The notes under the pieces: model-generated
Told to the model about the DNA's origin: nothing
Seen by the model: only the letters and a program-made list of their open reading frames with translations
The model's database searches: none
Part shown: one piece after another, positions 51,554 to 61,100 of the stretch
Numbering within the stretch: position 1 is the first letter of the stretch
How the letters are laid out: every line of letters starts with the position of its first letter
Made by a program: the position numbers and the translations under genes
Assembly (NCBI GenBank): GCA_963702105.1
Contig: OY969712.1
Coordinates: 1,674,001 to 1,738,000 of the forward strand
Direction of reading: 5' to 3'
DNA length: 64,000 bases
DNA from: ZC4RG20 sp963702105
GTDB taxonomy: Bacteria > Pseudomonadota > Gammaproteobacteria > Steroidobacterales > Rariloculaceae

Positions 51554-51588
51554 GGCCGCGGCGGGGGCGTCGAGCACCCGCCGCGGCC
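51554..51588. terminator. 12 bp stem hairpin between convergent fda and PEBP genes
   Basis: Perfect inverted repeat GGCCGCGGCGGG (51554-51565) with its complement (51577-51588) and an 11-base loop, placed between the two convergent stops. No U-tract; probably a bidirectional terminator. Confidence 0.5.
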
Positions 51589-51602
51589 GCCGCATGGGAC
51601 GA

Positions 51603-52175
51603 CTATTGCGCGGTGCCGTGGTAACGGCCGACGTAGGCGGCCTTCGCGACGATATGACCGTCCATGGCCTTGAGCAGATCGTCACGGCTCGCCGATTCGG
51701 GCAAATCGAGCTTCGTGTCGAGCGCGTAGAGCTCGAAGACGTAGTGATGATCCGGTCCCGGAGGCGCGCCCGGGCCCATGTAGGCGTTCTGGCCGCGGAT
51801 GTTCTTGCCGTTGACCGAGCCCGCCGGCAACGAGCCCTCGGGGATGCCGCCGGCCGAGGCCGGAATGTTCCAGGCGACCCAGTGCAGCACGTCCGTCGTC
51901 TTCCCACCGAGCGCCACGTCGATGTCGTGCAGGATGATCGCGTACGTCTGCGTCGTGTCCGGGGCACCCGAAAACTTGAAGCTGGGCTGAACGTTGTCGC
52001 CGCGGCTCGTGTACTTCGGCGGGATGACACCGCCGTCGGGGAAGGCATCCGTCATCATATCGAGCGGCGCGAGGCGCGGTCGGCCGCCGCCGTTCTGCGC
52101 CGCCGCCGGCCCCATGAAGACGGCCTGGGCCGCGGCCAGCGTCACTAATGCAAGCAGGGTTCTTCTAATTGACAT
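51603..52175 (-). CDS. PEBP-family (YbhB/YbcL-like) secreted protein
   Basis: Phosphatidylethanolamine-binding-protein fold. 190 residues with a signal peptide (about 1-26, ending AAA-QN). Conserved core: YTSRGDNVQPSFKFSG, the DHxxxW-like segment HDIDVALGGKTTDVLHWVAWNIP and a PPGPDHHYVFELYALD strand. Bacterial members are of unknown role, possibly binding small anionic ligands. ATG 52175 has GGGAGC upstream. Convergent with fda. Confidence 0.88.
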   Translation of the reverse strand: MSIRRTLLALVTLAAAQAVFMGPAAAQNGGGRPRLAPLDMMTDAFPDGGVIPPKYTSRGDNVQPSFKFSGAPDTTQTYAIILHDIDVALGGKTTDVLHWVAWNIPASAGGIPEGSLPAGSVNGKNIRGQNAYMGPGAPPGPDHHYVFELYALDTKLDLPESASRDDLLKAMDGHIVAKAAYVGRYHGTAQ

Positions 52176-52210
52176 GTTCTGCTCCCTTCGGGTTACTTGT
52201 ATGCGCGGGG

Positions 52211-52268
52211 GAAAACGGGGTCAGAGCCCTTTCCCCGTCTCGGAAAAAGGGCTCTGACCCCTTTTTCC
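52211..52268. repeat. Third REP pair (REPIN), diverged left unit
   Basis: Inverted units 52211-52237 and 52241-52268 share the core GGGTCAGAGCCC. The left unit has A-to-C and TT-to-CC changes on its two sides that keep the hairpin paired (GGGGAAA with TTTCCCC), a compensatory pattern. It lies between the divergent PEBP and GTPase genes, unlike the other two copies which lie between convergent genes. Confidence 0.88.
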
Positions 52269-52315
52269 TCGGACCTCGCGCAGTATAGCGCGAGACCAGG
52301 AGGCTTCGGCACGGC

Positions 52316-53557
52316 ATGGCATCGGGACAGCTCACGAGGACATGGCGAGCCTTTCGCGATGCGGTGCTGCATCCCGAGGGCGATCCCAAGCTCGACGACG
52401 CGATCGCCGAGCGCGCGCGCCACGAGGCGCCCGTCGTGTGGCTCATCGGCAAGGTGCAGGCGGGCAAGACTTCGATCGTCCACGCGATCACGCGGCATCC
52501 CGAGGCCGAGATAGGCTCGGGATACAGACCCTGCACGCGCACGGCGCGCGTGTTCGATTTTCCGCCCGAAGCGCCCGTCATCCGCTTCCTCGACACGAGC
52601 GGGCTGGGCGAGGTCGGGTACGACCCCTCCGCCGATCTCGCCGAGCTCGAGCGGCGAGCGCACGTCGTGCTGGCGGTCGCGCGCGCCATGGACCCGGAGC
52701 AGGGCGAAGTGCTCGCGGCGCTGCGCGCCGTGAGAACGCGGCACCCGGACTGGGCCATCGTGCTGGCGCAGACCTGCCTGCACGAGGGCTATCCGAGCGG
52801 CGCCGACCACCCGCCCTACGCCGAGCTCGGCTCGGCGCACGGGCTCGACGACCTGCGCCGCAGTCTCGCGCAGCAGGCCGCCGAGTTCGAGGCGCTGCCG
52901 GGTCGCGGCGAGATACTTGCGGTCCCCGTCGATCTCACGCCGCCGGCCGAAGGGTTCAACGATGCGCGCTACGGCCTCGACGCGCTGCTCGATGCGCTCG
53001 AGCACGCGGGCACGGCCGGCATGCGGACGATCCTGCGCAGCCTCGCGGCCGGCGAGGCCGACCAACGCGCTTTGCGCGCGCGCCCGCACATTCTCGGTTA
53101 CGCCTTCGCGGCCGGCGCGAGCGACGTGCTGCCTCTGATCGGCTGGGTCAGCGTTCCGACGATCCAGGGCAAGATGCTCCACAGCATCGGTCTCATCTAC
53201 GACGTCGAGTGGAACGCGCGCACGATGCGCCGCTTCGCCGCGTCGCTCGGCACCGGGACGGCCGTGCGCATCGGTCTCGGCCTCGGCGCGAGGCAGCTCG
53301 CGAAGCTCGTGCCGGGTTACGGCCAGACGCTCGGCGCCGCCGCTGCCGGGACCGCGAGCTTCGCGGTGACCTACGCGATCGGGCGCGCCGCCTGCTATTA
53401 CCTCAACATGCTCGATGCGGGCCGCGACGATGCCGAGGGCGTCGCGCGCACCTACCGCGAGTCCCTGAGCGAAGCCTTCGGAATCGTGCGCGCGCGCCGG
53501 CTCGACGCCGGCCCTTCGTCCGGCACCGGCGGCGCCGGGGGAGGCGGCCGTGGCTGA
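52316..53557 (+). CDS. GTPase with C-terminal hydrophobic (DUF697-like) domain
   Basis: 413 residues. The G domain opens with the P-loop GKVQAGKTS (residues 45-53), switch II DTSGLGE, then a QTCLHEG region in place of the usual NKxD. From about residue 250 a hydrophobic helical region (YAFAAGASDVLPLIGWVS, later AGTASFAVTYAIGRA) resembles YcjF/DUF697 and suggests membrane association. ATG 52316 follows the REP pair. Its end overlaps the next GTPase gene by 8 bases. Biological role unknown; related proteins act in stress and membrane homeostasis. Confidence 0.75.
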   Translation: MASGQLTRTWRAFRDAVLHPEGDPKLDDAIAERARHEAPVVWLIGKVQAGKTSIVHAITRHPEAEIGSGYRPCTRTARVFDFPPEAPVIRFLDTSGLGEVGYDPSADLAELERRAHVVLAVARAMDPEQGEVLAALRAVRTRHPDWAIVLAQTCLHEGYPSGADHPPYAELGSAHGLDDLRRSLAQQAAEFEALPGRGEILAVPVDLTPPAEGFNDARYGLDALLDALEHAGTAGMRTILRSLAAGEADQRALRARPHILGYAFAAGASDVLPLIGWVSVPTIQGKMLHSIGLIYDVEWNARTMRRFAASLGTGTAVRIGLGLGARQLAKLVPGYGQTLGAAAAGTASFAVTYAIGRAACYYLNMLDAGRDDAEGVARTYRESLSEAFGIVRARRLDAGPSSGTGGAGGGGRG

Positions 53558-55226
53558 GCCGAGAGCCTCGTTCTGGGGCCGCTGGTGGGTCACTTTGCTG
53601 GCCGGCCTGCTGCTCGCGGTTCCGATCCTCACGGCGTTCATAGGCGGCATCGTCTGGCTGCTCGAACGGGACTGGTTCCTGATCTGGTTCGGGGCCGCCG
53701 CGGTCGGCACTGTCATCGCCTGGCTGGCGCTGCGCGCGCGTCACGAGCCGTTTCGCGAGGCCGCGGCCGAGGCCGAGGCGCTGACCGAGCCCGATGCCAA
53801 TTGGTCGCCGCACGAGCGCGCGGCCTGGGACGAGGTCTGCCGGCTCAGCGTCGAGGCGGACGTGGAGATGCTCGGCGACCGGCGCGAGCTGCTGCGGGCG
53901 GCGGAGCGTACGATCGAGGCCGTGGCCCGGCACTACCATCCGGGCCGCAAGAACCCGACGCTCGAGTTCACGCTGCCGGAGCTGCTGCTCCTGACCGAGC
54001 GCATCAGCGCGCGGCTCCGCTACCTGCTGCTCGAGCAGGTGCCTTACTCCCATCGGCTCAAGGCCGGGCATCTGCTGCTCGCCTGGGGCTACCAGCCATT
54101 CGTCGCGAAGGTGCTCGAGCATAGCCGCACGGTATACAGCGTGCTCCGGATCGCGCGCATCTTGAGTCCGCTCGGGGCGCTCGCGGCCGAGGTCCGCGAT
54201 TACGTCGTCAACGACCTGTATCAGAACCTTCAGGCGCACGTCCGCAGAAAGATCGTGAGGCTGTGGGTCGAGGAGGTCGGCCGCGCGGCCATCGAGCTGT
54301 ACTCGGGCCGCCTGCGCGTCGACGCCGCCGGGCTCGCGGAGCTCGCGGCGGGCGAGACGCTCGACGGGACCGCGGCACGGGCGCCGCTCCCCGGCGCGCT
54401 GCGCCTGCTCGTCGCAGGACGCACCAAGGCCGGCAAATCGACGCTCGCGAACGCGCTGCTCGGCGCGCTCCGGGCCGGCGTCGACGTGCTGCCGGCCACG
54501 GCCGGTTTCGAGGGCTACGAGCTCCGGCAGGAAGGGATGCCGGTCGCATGGCTCATCGACAGCCCGGGCCTCGAGGACGCGGCCGGGGAGGCCGAGCTCG
54601 CGGCGCGCGCCGCGGCCTGCGACCTCGTGATCTGGGTTGCGGCCGCGCACCGCCCGGATCGCGCGGCGGACCGGCGGGCGCTCGATTCGCTGCGCGCGCG
54701 CTTCGCCGCGGACCCGCGCCGCAAGATGCCGCCCGTCATCGTCGTCGCCAGCCACGTAGACCGCCTGCCGCCCGTGCGGGAGTGGTCGCCGCCCTACGAC
54801 GTGGCCGAGCCGCGGACGCCGAAGGCGCAGTCGATCCGCGGCGCCATCGAGGCCGTCGCCGCCGATCTCGACGTGCCGCTAGAGGCGGTCGTGCCCATGC
54901 GGCTCGACGAGGAGCCGCCCTACAACCTCGACGTGCTGAGGCTCGAGCTCGCGGAGCGGTTTCCCGAGGCACAGCGGGCACGCTGGATTCGCATTCAGCG
55001 CGATGCGGCCGAGCGGGCGGACTGGCGCCAGGCCTGGCGCCAGCTGGCCGGTGCGGGCCGCATGGTCGGCGCGTTCGTGAAGCGTCCCGCGCGCAGCGGC
55101 GAGGAGCCGGCCGCGGCGGAGTCCGAGCCGAAGCTTGGCGCGGCGGCCGAATCGCCCCCCAAGCCCGCCGCCGAGGCCTCCGCGGAGCCGCGTTCGGCGC
55201 CGCCCGACGAGCCACCGCCCGGTTGA
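53550..55226 (+). CDS. Membrane-anchored Era-like GTPase
   Basis: 558 residues. Two N-terminal helices (about 12-36 and 44-62) anchor it; a helical region of about 200 residues follows; the G domain is at about 285-450 with P-loop GRTKAGKST (Gly290-Thr298), switch II DSPGLED and an SHVDRL specificity motif. The tail (after 520) is a Glu/Pro/Ala-rich, disordered stretch. GTG 53550 overlaps the upstream GTPase by 8 bases, so the pair is translated together and probably works as one module at the inner membrane. Function unknown. Confidence 0.75.
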   Translation: MAEPRASFWGRWWVTLLAGLLLAVPILTAFIGGIVWLLERDWFLIWFGAAAVGTVIAWLALRARHEPFREAAAEAEALTEPDANWSPHERAAWDEVCRLSVEADVEMLGDRRELLRAAERTIEAVARHYHPGRKNPTLEFTLPELLLLTERISARLRYLLLEQVPYSHRLKAGHLLLAWGYQPFVAKVLEHSRTVYSVLRIARILSPLGALAAEVRDYVVNDLYQNLQAHVRRKIVRLWVEEVGRAAIELYSGRLRVDAAGLAELAAGETLDGTAARAPLPGALRLLVAGRTKAGKSTLANALLGALRAGVDVLPATAGFEGYELRQEGMPVAWLIDSPGLEDAAGEAELAARAAACDLVIWVAAAHRPDRAADRRALDSLRARFAADPRRKMPPVIVVASHVDRLPPVREWSPPYDVAEPRTPKAQSIRGAIEAVAADLDVPLEAVVPMRLDEEPPYNLDVLRLELAERFPEAQRARWIRIQRDAAERADWRQAWRQLAGAGRMVGAFVKRPARSGEEPAAAESEPKLGAAAESPPKPAAEASAEPRSAPPDEPPPG

Positions 55227-55244
55227 GGGCCCCCCGCCGCGGCC

Positions 55245-55260
55245 TTGGCACGACCTTTGC
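55245..55260 (+). promoter_or_regulatory. Sigma-54 promoter, upstream copy
   Basis: TTGGCACGACCTTTGC: the invariant GG (55247-55248) and GC (55259-55260) are 10 bp apart and the -24 box TTGGCAC is perfect. Predicted start near 55272. It lies just after the GTPase gene and points toward the YihY-like gene. Confidence 0.75.
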
Positions 55261-55268
55261 CGTCGCCC

Positions 55269-55283
55269 TGGCACGACCTTTGC
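55269..55283 (+). promoter_or_regulatory. Sigma-54 promoter, downstream copy
   Basis: TGGCACGACCTTTGC, identical in the 13 central bases to the copy 23 bp upstream, with GG (55270-55271) and GC (55282-55283) at the exact 10 bp spacing. Predicted start near 55295. No enhancer-binding regulator is encoded in the window. Confidence 0.75.
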
Positions 55284-55295
55284 TGTCATGAGGGC

Positions 55296-55580
55296 GTGAC
55301 CAGATCGCAAGGCACCACGGATTCGGCCCAAGGGGCTCAACGGGGGCAAGAGCGCCCCGGGCGAGACAGGACCAAGGCGCCCAGTGCTCGCCGAGCCGGG
55401 CGAGCCCAGGCGCGGCAAGCGGCCGAGAACCGCAAGCGCCTTCGGCTTTTCGTCTTCGAGCCCGCTCCATGGCGGTGCCGGGAGCGTTGCGCCGTCGAAG
55501 CGGCACGGCCGGAAGACCGCAAGCCGGGACGTGCCGCGGCGCTGGTCGAATGCTGGAGTCGGAGGATCAAGCGCCGATGA
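55296..55580 (+). CDS. Doubtful 94-residue reading frame in the sigma-54 leader
   Basis: The GTG at 55296 sits at the predicted start of the second sigma-54 transcript and opens a 94-codon frame rich in Arg, Gln and Ala (start TRSQGTTDSAQG, end WSRRIKRR). AGGG precedes it at too short a spacing. Composition is that of GC-rich noise, so it may simply be part of the 330-base untranslated leader of the YihY-like gene. Apart from this frame the 400 bp between 55227 and 55626 holds no gene I can support. Confidence 0.2.
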   Translation: MTRSQGTTDSAQGAQRGQERPGRDRTKAPSARRAGRAQARQAAENRKRLRLFVFEPAPWRCRERCAVEAARPEDRKPGRAAALVECWSRRIKRR

Positions 55581-55626
55581 GGGCGTGAAGGCCGCCGCAG
55601 TCCGCAAGGTCGAAAGGGAGCTCGAC

Positions 55627-56625
55627 ATGCCGCAAGACAGACCAGACAGGCCTGACAGACGAAACGGGCCAGACAAACGACGGGCCGGTCCGCATGGCCG
55701 CGGCGCCAATTCGCCGCTGGAGATTCCGCTCCAAGGCTGGCGCGAGGTTCTGCGGCGCGTGGGTGGACAGATCGGCAAGGACAACCTTTCGCTCGTCGCG
55801 GCCGGTGCTTCGTTTTACGGCATGCTGGCCCTGTTTCCGGCGCTCGCGTCCCTGGTCTCGATCTACGGGCTCATCTCGAGCCCCGAGCAGGCCCAGCAGC
55901 AGATGCAGATGCTGGAAAACGTCCTGCCGCAGCAGGCCGGCCAGCTCATCGGCCAGCAGATGCAGCGCATCGCGAGCGGAAGCGGCACAGCGTTGAGCCT
56001 CGGCCTCGTATTCGGCTTCGTATTGACGCTGTGGAGCTCGTCCGCCGGCGTGAAGTCACTCATGACGGCCATGAACATAGTCTATGGGCAGCCCGAGAAG
56101 CGCAGCTTCATCGAGTTCAACCGCATGGCGCTGTTGCTGACCTTCGCGCTGCTCGTGTTCGTCGTCATCGCGCTGCTCGCGATCGGCTTCGTGCCGGCCG
56201 CCGTCGCGGGCTTCGACTTGAACGGCGCGGTCGGACGCCTCGTCAACTGGCTGCGCTGGCCGCTGCTCGCGGCGGCCAGCGTCGGCATCCTCTCCGTTCT
56301 GTACCGCTACTCCCCTTGCCGGGCGCGCCCGGAGTGGCGCTGGGTCGCCTGGGGCGCCCTCGTCGCGACCGCCGTGTGGCTCGCGGGCTCGGCCGGGTTC
56401 TCCTGGTACGTTGCAAACTTCGGGAATTACAACGCGACGTACGGCTCCGTGGCTGCGGTGGCCGTGCTCATGCTCTGGTTCTGGCTCTCGGCCTTCATCG
56501 TGCTGCTCGGGGGGGAGCTCAACGCGGAAATGGAGCATCAGACGCGCTTGGACTCGACGACGGGCGGCGCGGAGCCCATGGGCCGGCGCGGCGCCCATGT
56601 GGCGGACACGATCGGCGGAAAATGA
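55627..56625 (+). CDS. YihY/BrkB-family inner membrane protein
   Basis: 332 residues, six or so membrane helices. Family motifs: LSLVAAGASFYGMLALFPALASLVSIYG (split across residues 55-82), YGQPEKRSF, and the C-terminal GSVAAVAVLMLWFWLSAFIVLLGGELNAE. The basic N-terminus has a RPDRPDRRNG repeat. ATG 55627 has AGGGAG upstream; an in-frame extension to 55384 is less likely. Homologues were first called ribonuclease BN by mistake and later linked to serum resistance; the true role is unclear, possibly transport. Likely driven by the tandem sigma-54 promoters 340 bp upstream. Confidence 0.88.
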   Translation: MPQDRPDRPDRRNGPDKRRAGPHGRGANSPLEIPLQGWREVLRRVGGQIGKDNLSLVAAGASFYGMLALFPALASLVSIYGLISSPEQAQQQMQMLENVLPQQAGQLIGQQMQRIASGSGTALSLGLVFGFVLTLWSSSAGVKSLMTAMNIVYGQPEKRSFIEFNRMALLLTFALLVFVVIALLAIGFVPAAVAGFDLNGAVGRLVNWLRWPLLAAASVGILSVLYRYSPCRARPEWRWVAWGALVATAVWLAGSAGFSWYVANFGNYNATYGSVAAVAVLMLWFWLSAFIVLLGGELNAEMEHQTRLDSTTGGAEPMGRRGAHVADTIGGK

Positions 56626-56725
56626 CGTAGTATCCCCCTAACGCAACCGCAGCGGTCGCCAACCGCAGCGGCTGCCGCCCGCGCCGCGGGCGGCACGCGG
56701 CTCTATTCCATAGGGGGGATGACGA

Positions 56726-57505
56726 ATGCCGAGCGCCGACTCGAAGCGATACCTGCAACGAACGACTTTGCTCCTCGTCCTCGCCGCGGGCGCGACGCTC
56801 GCATCCCGGGGCGAGGCGCAGGACGCCCATGCGGCGGCCCATCCCGATTTCTCCGGGATCTGGTTTCCGGCCGGTTTCGCGAAGCGCAGCCCGAACCCCC
56901 TGCCGTTCACGCCTGAGGCCAAGAAGCTCGCCGAAGCGTACGCCGCCAAGTTCACGGTGGACGACGATCCGGGCCGCTTCTGCATCTGGCCCGGGATGCC
57001 GAGGGCGCCCTGGGGCGCGCCGTTCTCGGTCGAGGTCATCCAGCGGCCGCAGGACGTGACGATCTACTGGGAAGGCTATGGCATGTACCGGAAGATCTAC
57101 ATGGAGGACCATCACCCGCCCGAGGCCCTGCTGCCCTCCGCGATGGGCCACGCGGTCGCGCACTGGGAAGGGGACACGCTGGTCATCGAGACGACCGATC
57201 TCAAGCCCTATCCCTACATGAACAAGCTGCCGAACAGCTCGTCCGCGCACATCGTCGAGCGCATGACGACGGAGGAGCGCGAGACGAAGGGCGGCAAGCA
57301 CCGTTATCTCATCGACGACATAACGCTGACCGATCCCAAGGTGTACACGGAGCCCGTCCACCTGCACGCCGAGGCCGTGCTGCGTCCGGACATGCAGGTC
57401 CTCGAGTACACGTGCACGGATACCTTGTGGGATAATTACCTGCAGATGCGGGGGCTGACGCTGCCGGATCTGGACTCTCTGCCGGGCTCGGCAGAGGGGC
57501 AGTGA
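56726..57505 (+). CDS. Secreted protein of unknown function, paralogue of the 44026 gene
   Basis: 259 residues with a signal peptide (about 1-32, ending GEA-QD). The mature start DFSGIWFPAGF and the core AHWEGDTLVIETT, then YLIDDITLTDPKVYTEP and VLEYTCTD, mirror HFEGDTLVVEAS and EYSCHEG in the 376-residue protein at 44026. Function unknown. ATG 56726 follows a G-rich ribosome site. 23 bp upstream of the DUF6152 gene, so a two-gene unit is likely. Confidence 0.65.
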   Translation: MPSADSKRYLQRTTLLLVLAAGATLASRGEAQDAHAAAHPDFSGIWFPAGFAKRSPNPLPFTPEAKKLAEAYAAKFTVDDDPGRFCIWPGMPRAPWGAPFSVEVIQRPQDVTIYWEGYGMYRKIYMEDHHPPEALLPSAMGHAVAHWEGDTLVIETTDLKPYPYMNKLPNSSSAHIVERMTTEERETKGGKHRYLIDDITLTDPKVYTEPVHLHAEAVLRPDMQVLEYTCTDTLWDNYLQMRGLTLPDLDSLPGSAEGQ

Positions 57506-57528
57506 ACGCGGGGCGTGGAGGGCGATAC

Positions 57529-57909
57529 ATGAAGAATAGGCTGCTCGTTTTCCTGGTTGCGATCGTGCTCGGGTCCGCCGCGACGATGGCATCCGCGCAC
57601 CATTCCTTCGCTGCCTACGACATGTCCAAGAACATCGAGTTCGTGGGCGTCGTCGATTCCGTGAAATTCCGCAATCCTCACATCGAGATGACGCTCAAGC
57701 ACAAGACGGCGGACGGCAAGACGGAGATCATACACTTCGTCGAAGGCGCGCCGGCCAACATGCTCGTGCGCATGGGCCTCAAGCCCTCGATGCTGAAACC
57801 GGGCACTAAGATCACGGCGATCGGGGCCCCGCGCAAGGACGAGCCGGACAAGTACTTCCTGAAGACGGTGATCCTGGCGGACGGCCAGAAGTTTCAGTCG
57901 CTGAAGTAG
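57529..57909 (+). CDS. DUF6152 secreted protein
   Basis: 126 residues. Signal peptide ends at MASA-HHS; the mature protein opens with the family hallmark HHSFAAYD, followed by FVGVVDSVKFRNPHIEM and a C-terminal small beta-barrel like an OB/NigD-type fold. ATG 57529 has GGAGGG upstream. Function unknown; members are common beside secreted 'GDTLV' proteins as here. The paired N-terminal histidines could bind metal. Confidence 0.85.
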   Translation: MKNRLLVFLVAIVLGSAATMASAHHSFAAYDMSKNIEFVGVVDSVKFRNPHIEMTLKHKTADGKTEIIHFVEGAPANMLVRMGLKPSMLKPGTKITAIGAPRKDEPDKYFLKTVILADGQKFQSLK

Positions 57910-58154
57910 GGCGGCCGAGGTACCGGCACGGCCGAACCGGCGGCAGCCGGAAGCAGGGGGATGGCGGACCGCATGCTGCGGGCCACGGCCGGAAGACGGG
58001 CAAGGTCTCGTGGACTCACGGGCTGCCTTCGGTCGCCGTTTGCGTTGCCGGAGGCGCCGGAGCCGGCGCGAAACGTGTCGGAATAGTGCGAACGCTGCTG
58101 CTTTAGGCGGGCGCGTGCTACAAAGCGGGGAGCAAATCAGCGGGCCGAACCGAG

Positions 58155-61100
58155 ATGCCTGAGAAACGAGCTATCCGGGCGCTCATGGCCGAGATTGCCG
58201 GCGCCGGTACCCTGGAAGCCGTCTACGAGGCGGCGCTGCATTGCCTGCAGGCGACGCTCGGGGTCGAGCGCGCCTCCATGCTGCTGCGCGACGCCGAGGG
58301 GCGGATGCGGTTCGTGGCCTCGAGCGGGCTCTCCGAGGCCTACCGGCGCGCCGTAGACGGGCACTCGCCCTGGGCCGACGACGAGCCCGATCCCCAAACC
58401 GTTCTCGTCGAGGACATCCGTGCCGAGCCCGTTCTGTCCGGGCTGCTGAGCGCCCTCGAGGCCGAGCGAATCGGGGCGCTGGCCTTCGTGCCACTGCGCT
58501 ACGGCCCTGCGCTGCTCGGCAAGTTCATGCTCTATTACGAGGCGCCGCACGCCTTCACGGCCGACGAGGTCGTCATCGCCGAGATCGTCGCCGGGCACGT
58601 CGCATTCGCACTCGAACAGCGGCGCATCGCGGCCGAGCTCGAGAAGCGGCTGGCGGCCGAGGCCGAGGCCCGCCGCGATGCCGAGCGCGAGGCGGCCCTG
58701 CGGCTCGACGGCGAGAGGCGGCTGCGCCTCGCGCTCGCGGCCGGCCAGATGGGCGTCTGGGAGTGGGACTTCGAGACCGGGGCCGTCGAGTGGTCCGAGG
58801 AGCTCGAGCGCATCCACGGCCTGCCGCCAGGTAACTTCGGCGGCACGTTCGAAGCCGTGCAGCAGGACGTGCATCCGGAGGACCTCGACCGCATGCGCGC
58901 ACGGGTCGAGCGGGCGCTCGCGGAGCCCGGCGGCGAATACGAGATCGAATACCGCATCGTGCCGCCCGACGGCTCGCAGCGCTGGGTCGCGGCGCGCGGT
59001 CGTGTGCTCGGCGATCCGGGCGGGCGGCCGCGGCGCATGGTCGGCATCTGCCGGGATATCACAATGCGCAAACGCGCAGAAGCCGGCAAGGCCTTCCTCG
59101 CGGAGGCGGGCAGAGTGCTCGCGACCACCCTCGAGCCCAAGTCCGCCTTGCGGCAGCTCGCGCGCCTCGTCGTCCCGTATCTCGGCGACTGGTGTTCGAT
59201 CTACACGGCGGACGGGCCGGGCCCGTCCACGCCCGTCGAGGTCGCGCACCGCGATCCCGCCATGGTCGAGATGGCCTGGGAGCTCGTGCGGCGCTGGCCG
59301 CCGCGTTCGGCCTCGCCCGGCGGCGTCGCCGGAGTGATCGCCTCGGGGCGGTCGGCGCTGATTCCCGAGGTCACGGCTGAGGCCATTGCGGCGGCCGCGC
59401 AGGACGCGGAGCACGCGCAACACATCGAACGGCTCGGGCTGCGCTCGTTGATGACGGTGCCGCTCAAGGCCAGGGGCCGCGTGCTCGGCGCGTTGAGCCT
59501 CGGCACGGCCGAGTCGCGGCGCACGTACGGACCGGAGGACCTCGCGGCGGCCGAGGAAATCGCGAGCTGGGCCGCTATCGCGCTCGACAACGCCGCGCTG
59601 TTCGCCGAAGCCGAAGAGGCACGCGGCGCCGCCGAGCGTGCGCGCAGTCAGCTGCAGAGCCTGTTCGAGATCAGCGGCGACCTTGCGGCCTCGCTCGACC
59701 CGGGGGACGCGCTGCGGCGGCTTGCGGACCGCATCGTCGAGACCATGGCCGACTATTGCGTCACGTACTCGTACGACGGGACTGCGATCGAGCGTCAAGG
59801 TCTCGCGCACCGCCTGCCCGCGAAGGTCAATCTCGTGCAGCGGCTCGCGGAGCTCGGCGAGCCGCGGCTCGACGACGCCGAAGGCGCGGGCGCCGTGATC
59901 CGGACGGGCGAGGCCGTCCTGGCCTCGGACATCACCGAGGAGCGCGTGGCCCGGTCCACGCAGAGCGCCGCGCATGCGACCGCCGTGCTTGCGCTCGCGC
60001 CGCGCTCGGCCATGATCGTGCCGCTCAGGTCCCGCGGCCGCACGCTCGGCGCGATCGCTTTCGCGACCACGGCCGATTCGGAACGGCGCTACGACGCGGA
60101 AGACCTCAGGCTCGCGACCGAGCTCGCGGCCCGGGCCGCGCTGCTCGTGGACAACGCGAGGCTCTACGCGGAGGCGCGCGCGGCCGTGGCGGCGCGCGAC
60201 GACATGATTCAGCTCGTCTCGCACGACCTGCGTAATCCCCTGCAGTCCATCTCGACGGCCGCCGCGCTGCTGCAGTTCGACCCGCCCGCCGAGCGCCGGG
60301 CGCGAAGCCTCGCGAGCATCACGCTGGCCACGATGCAGATGAACCGGCTGCTCCAGGATCTGCTCGATATCTCCCAGATGGACGCGGGCCGCTTCTCCGT
60401 GAGCCCCGAATGGGTCGAGGCCAAGACGCTCGTGGACGAGGCGTTCACGCTGTTCGGCCAGGTCGCCGAGGAGAAATCCATCCGGCTCGTGTGCCGCGCC
60501 GACGAGGATGCGACCTTCGTCAAGGCCGACCGCGCGCGCATTATGCAGGTGCTCACGAATCTCATCGGCAACGCTCTGAAGTTCGTGCCCGAGGGCGGGA
60601 CGATTACGGTCGCGGCGGAACGCCAAGGAAGCCGCGTCCGCTTCGCCGTCGCCGATACCGGGATCGGTCTCGCGCCCGATCAGCAGCCCCGCGTGTTCGA
60701 TCGCTTCTGGCGCGGCGAATACAACAAGGAACGGGGCGCGGGTCTCGGTCTCGCCGTCGCGAAGGGCATCGTCGAGGCGCACGGCGGCGAAATCGGCGTC
60801 GAGAGCCGCCGGGGCGTCGGCAGCACGTTCTATTTCTTGCTTGACGCCGTACCGCTGCCGGTTCTCTCCGAGCTCGCGGCCGAGACCGGGCCGATACTCG
60901 TCGTGGACGACGACGACGATTTCCGCGAAGAGGTGGTGGATGTGTTGCGCGGCCAGGGCTATGCGGTCATCGACGCGCGCGACGGCGTCGAGGCCCTCGC
61001 GCACCTGCGCTCCCAGCGCAGGCCCGCGCTCGTGCTGCTCGACATGATGATGCCCGTCATGGACGGCTGGACTTTGCTCGAGACCGTGAAGCTGGACCGC

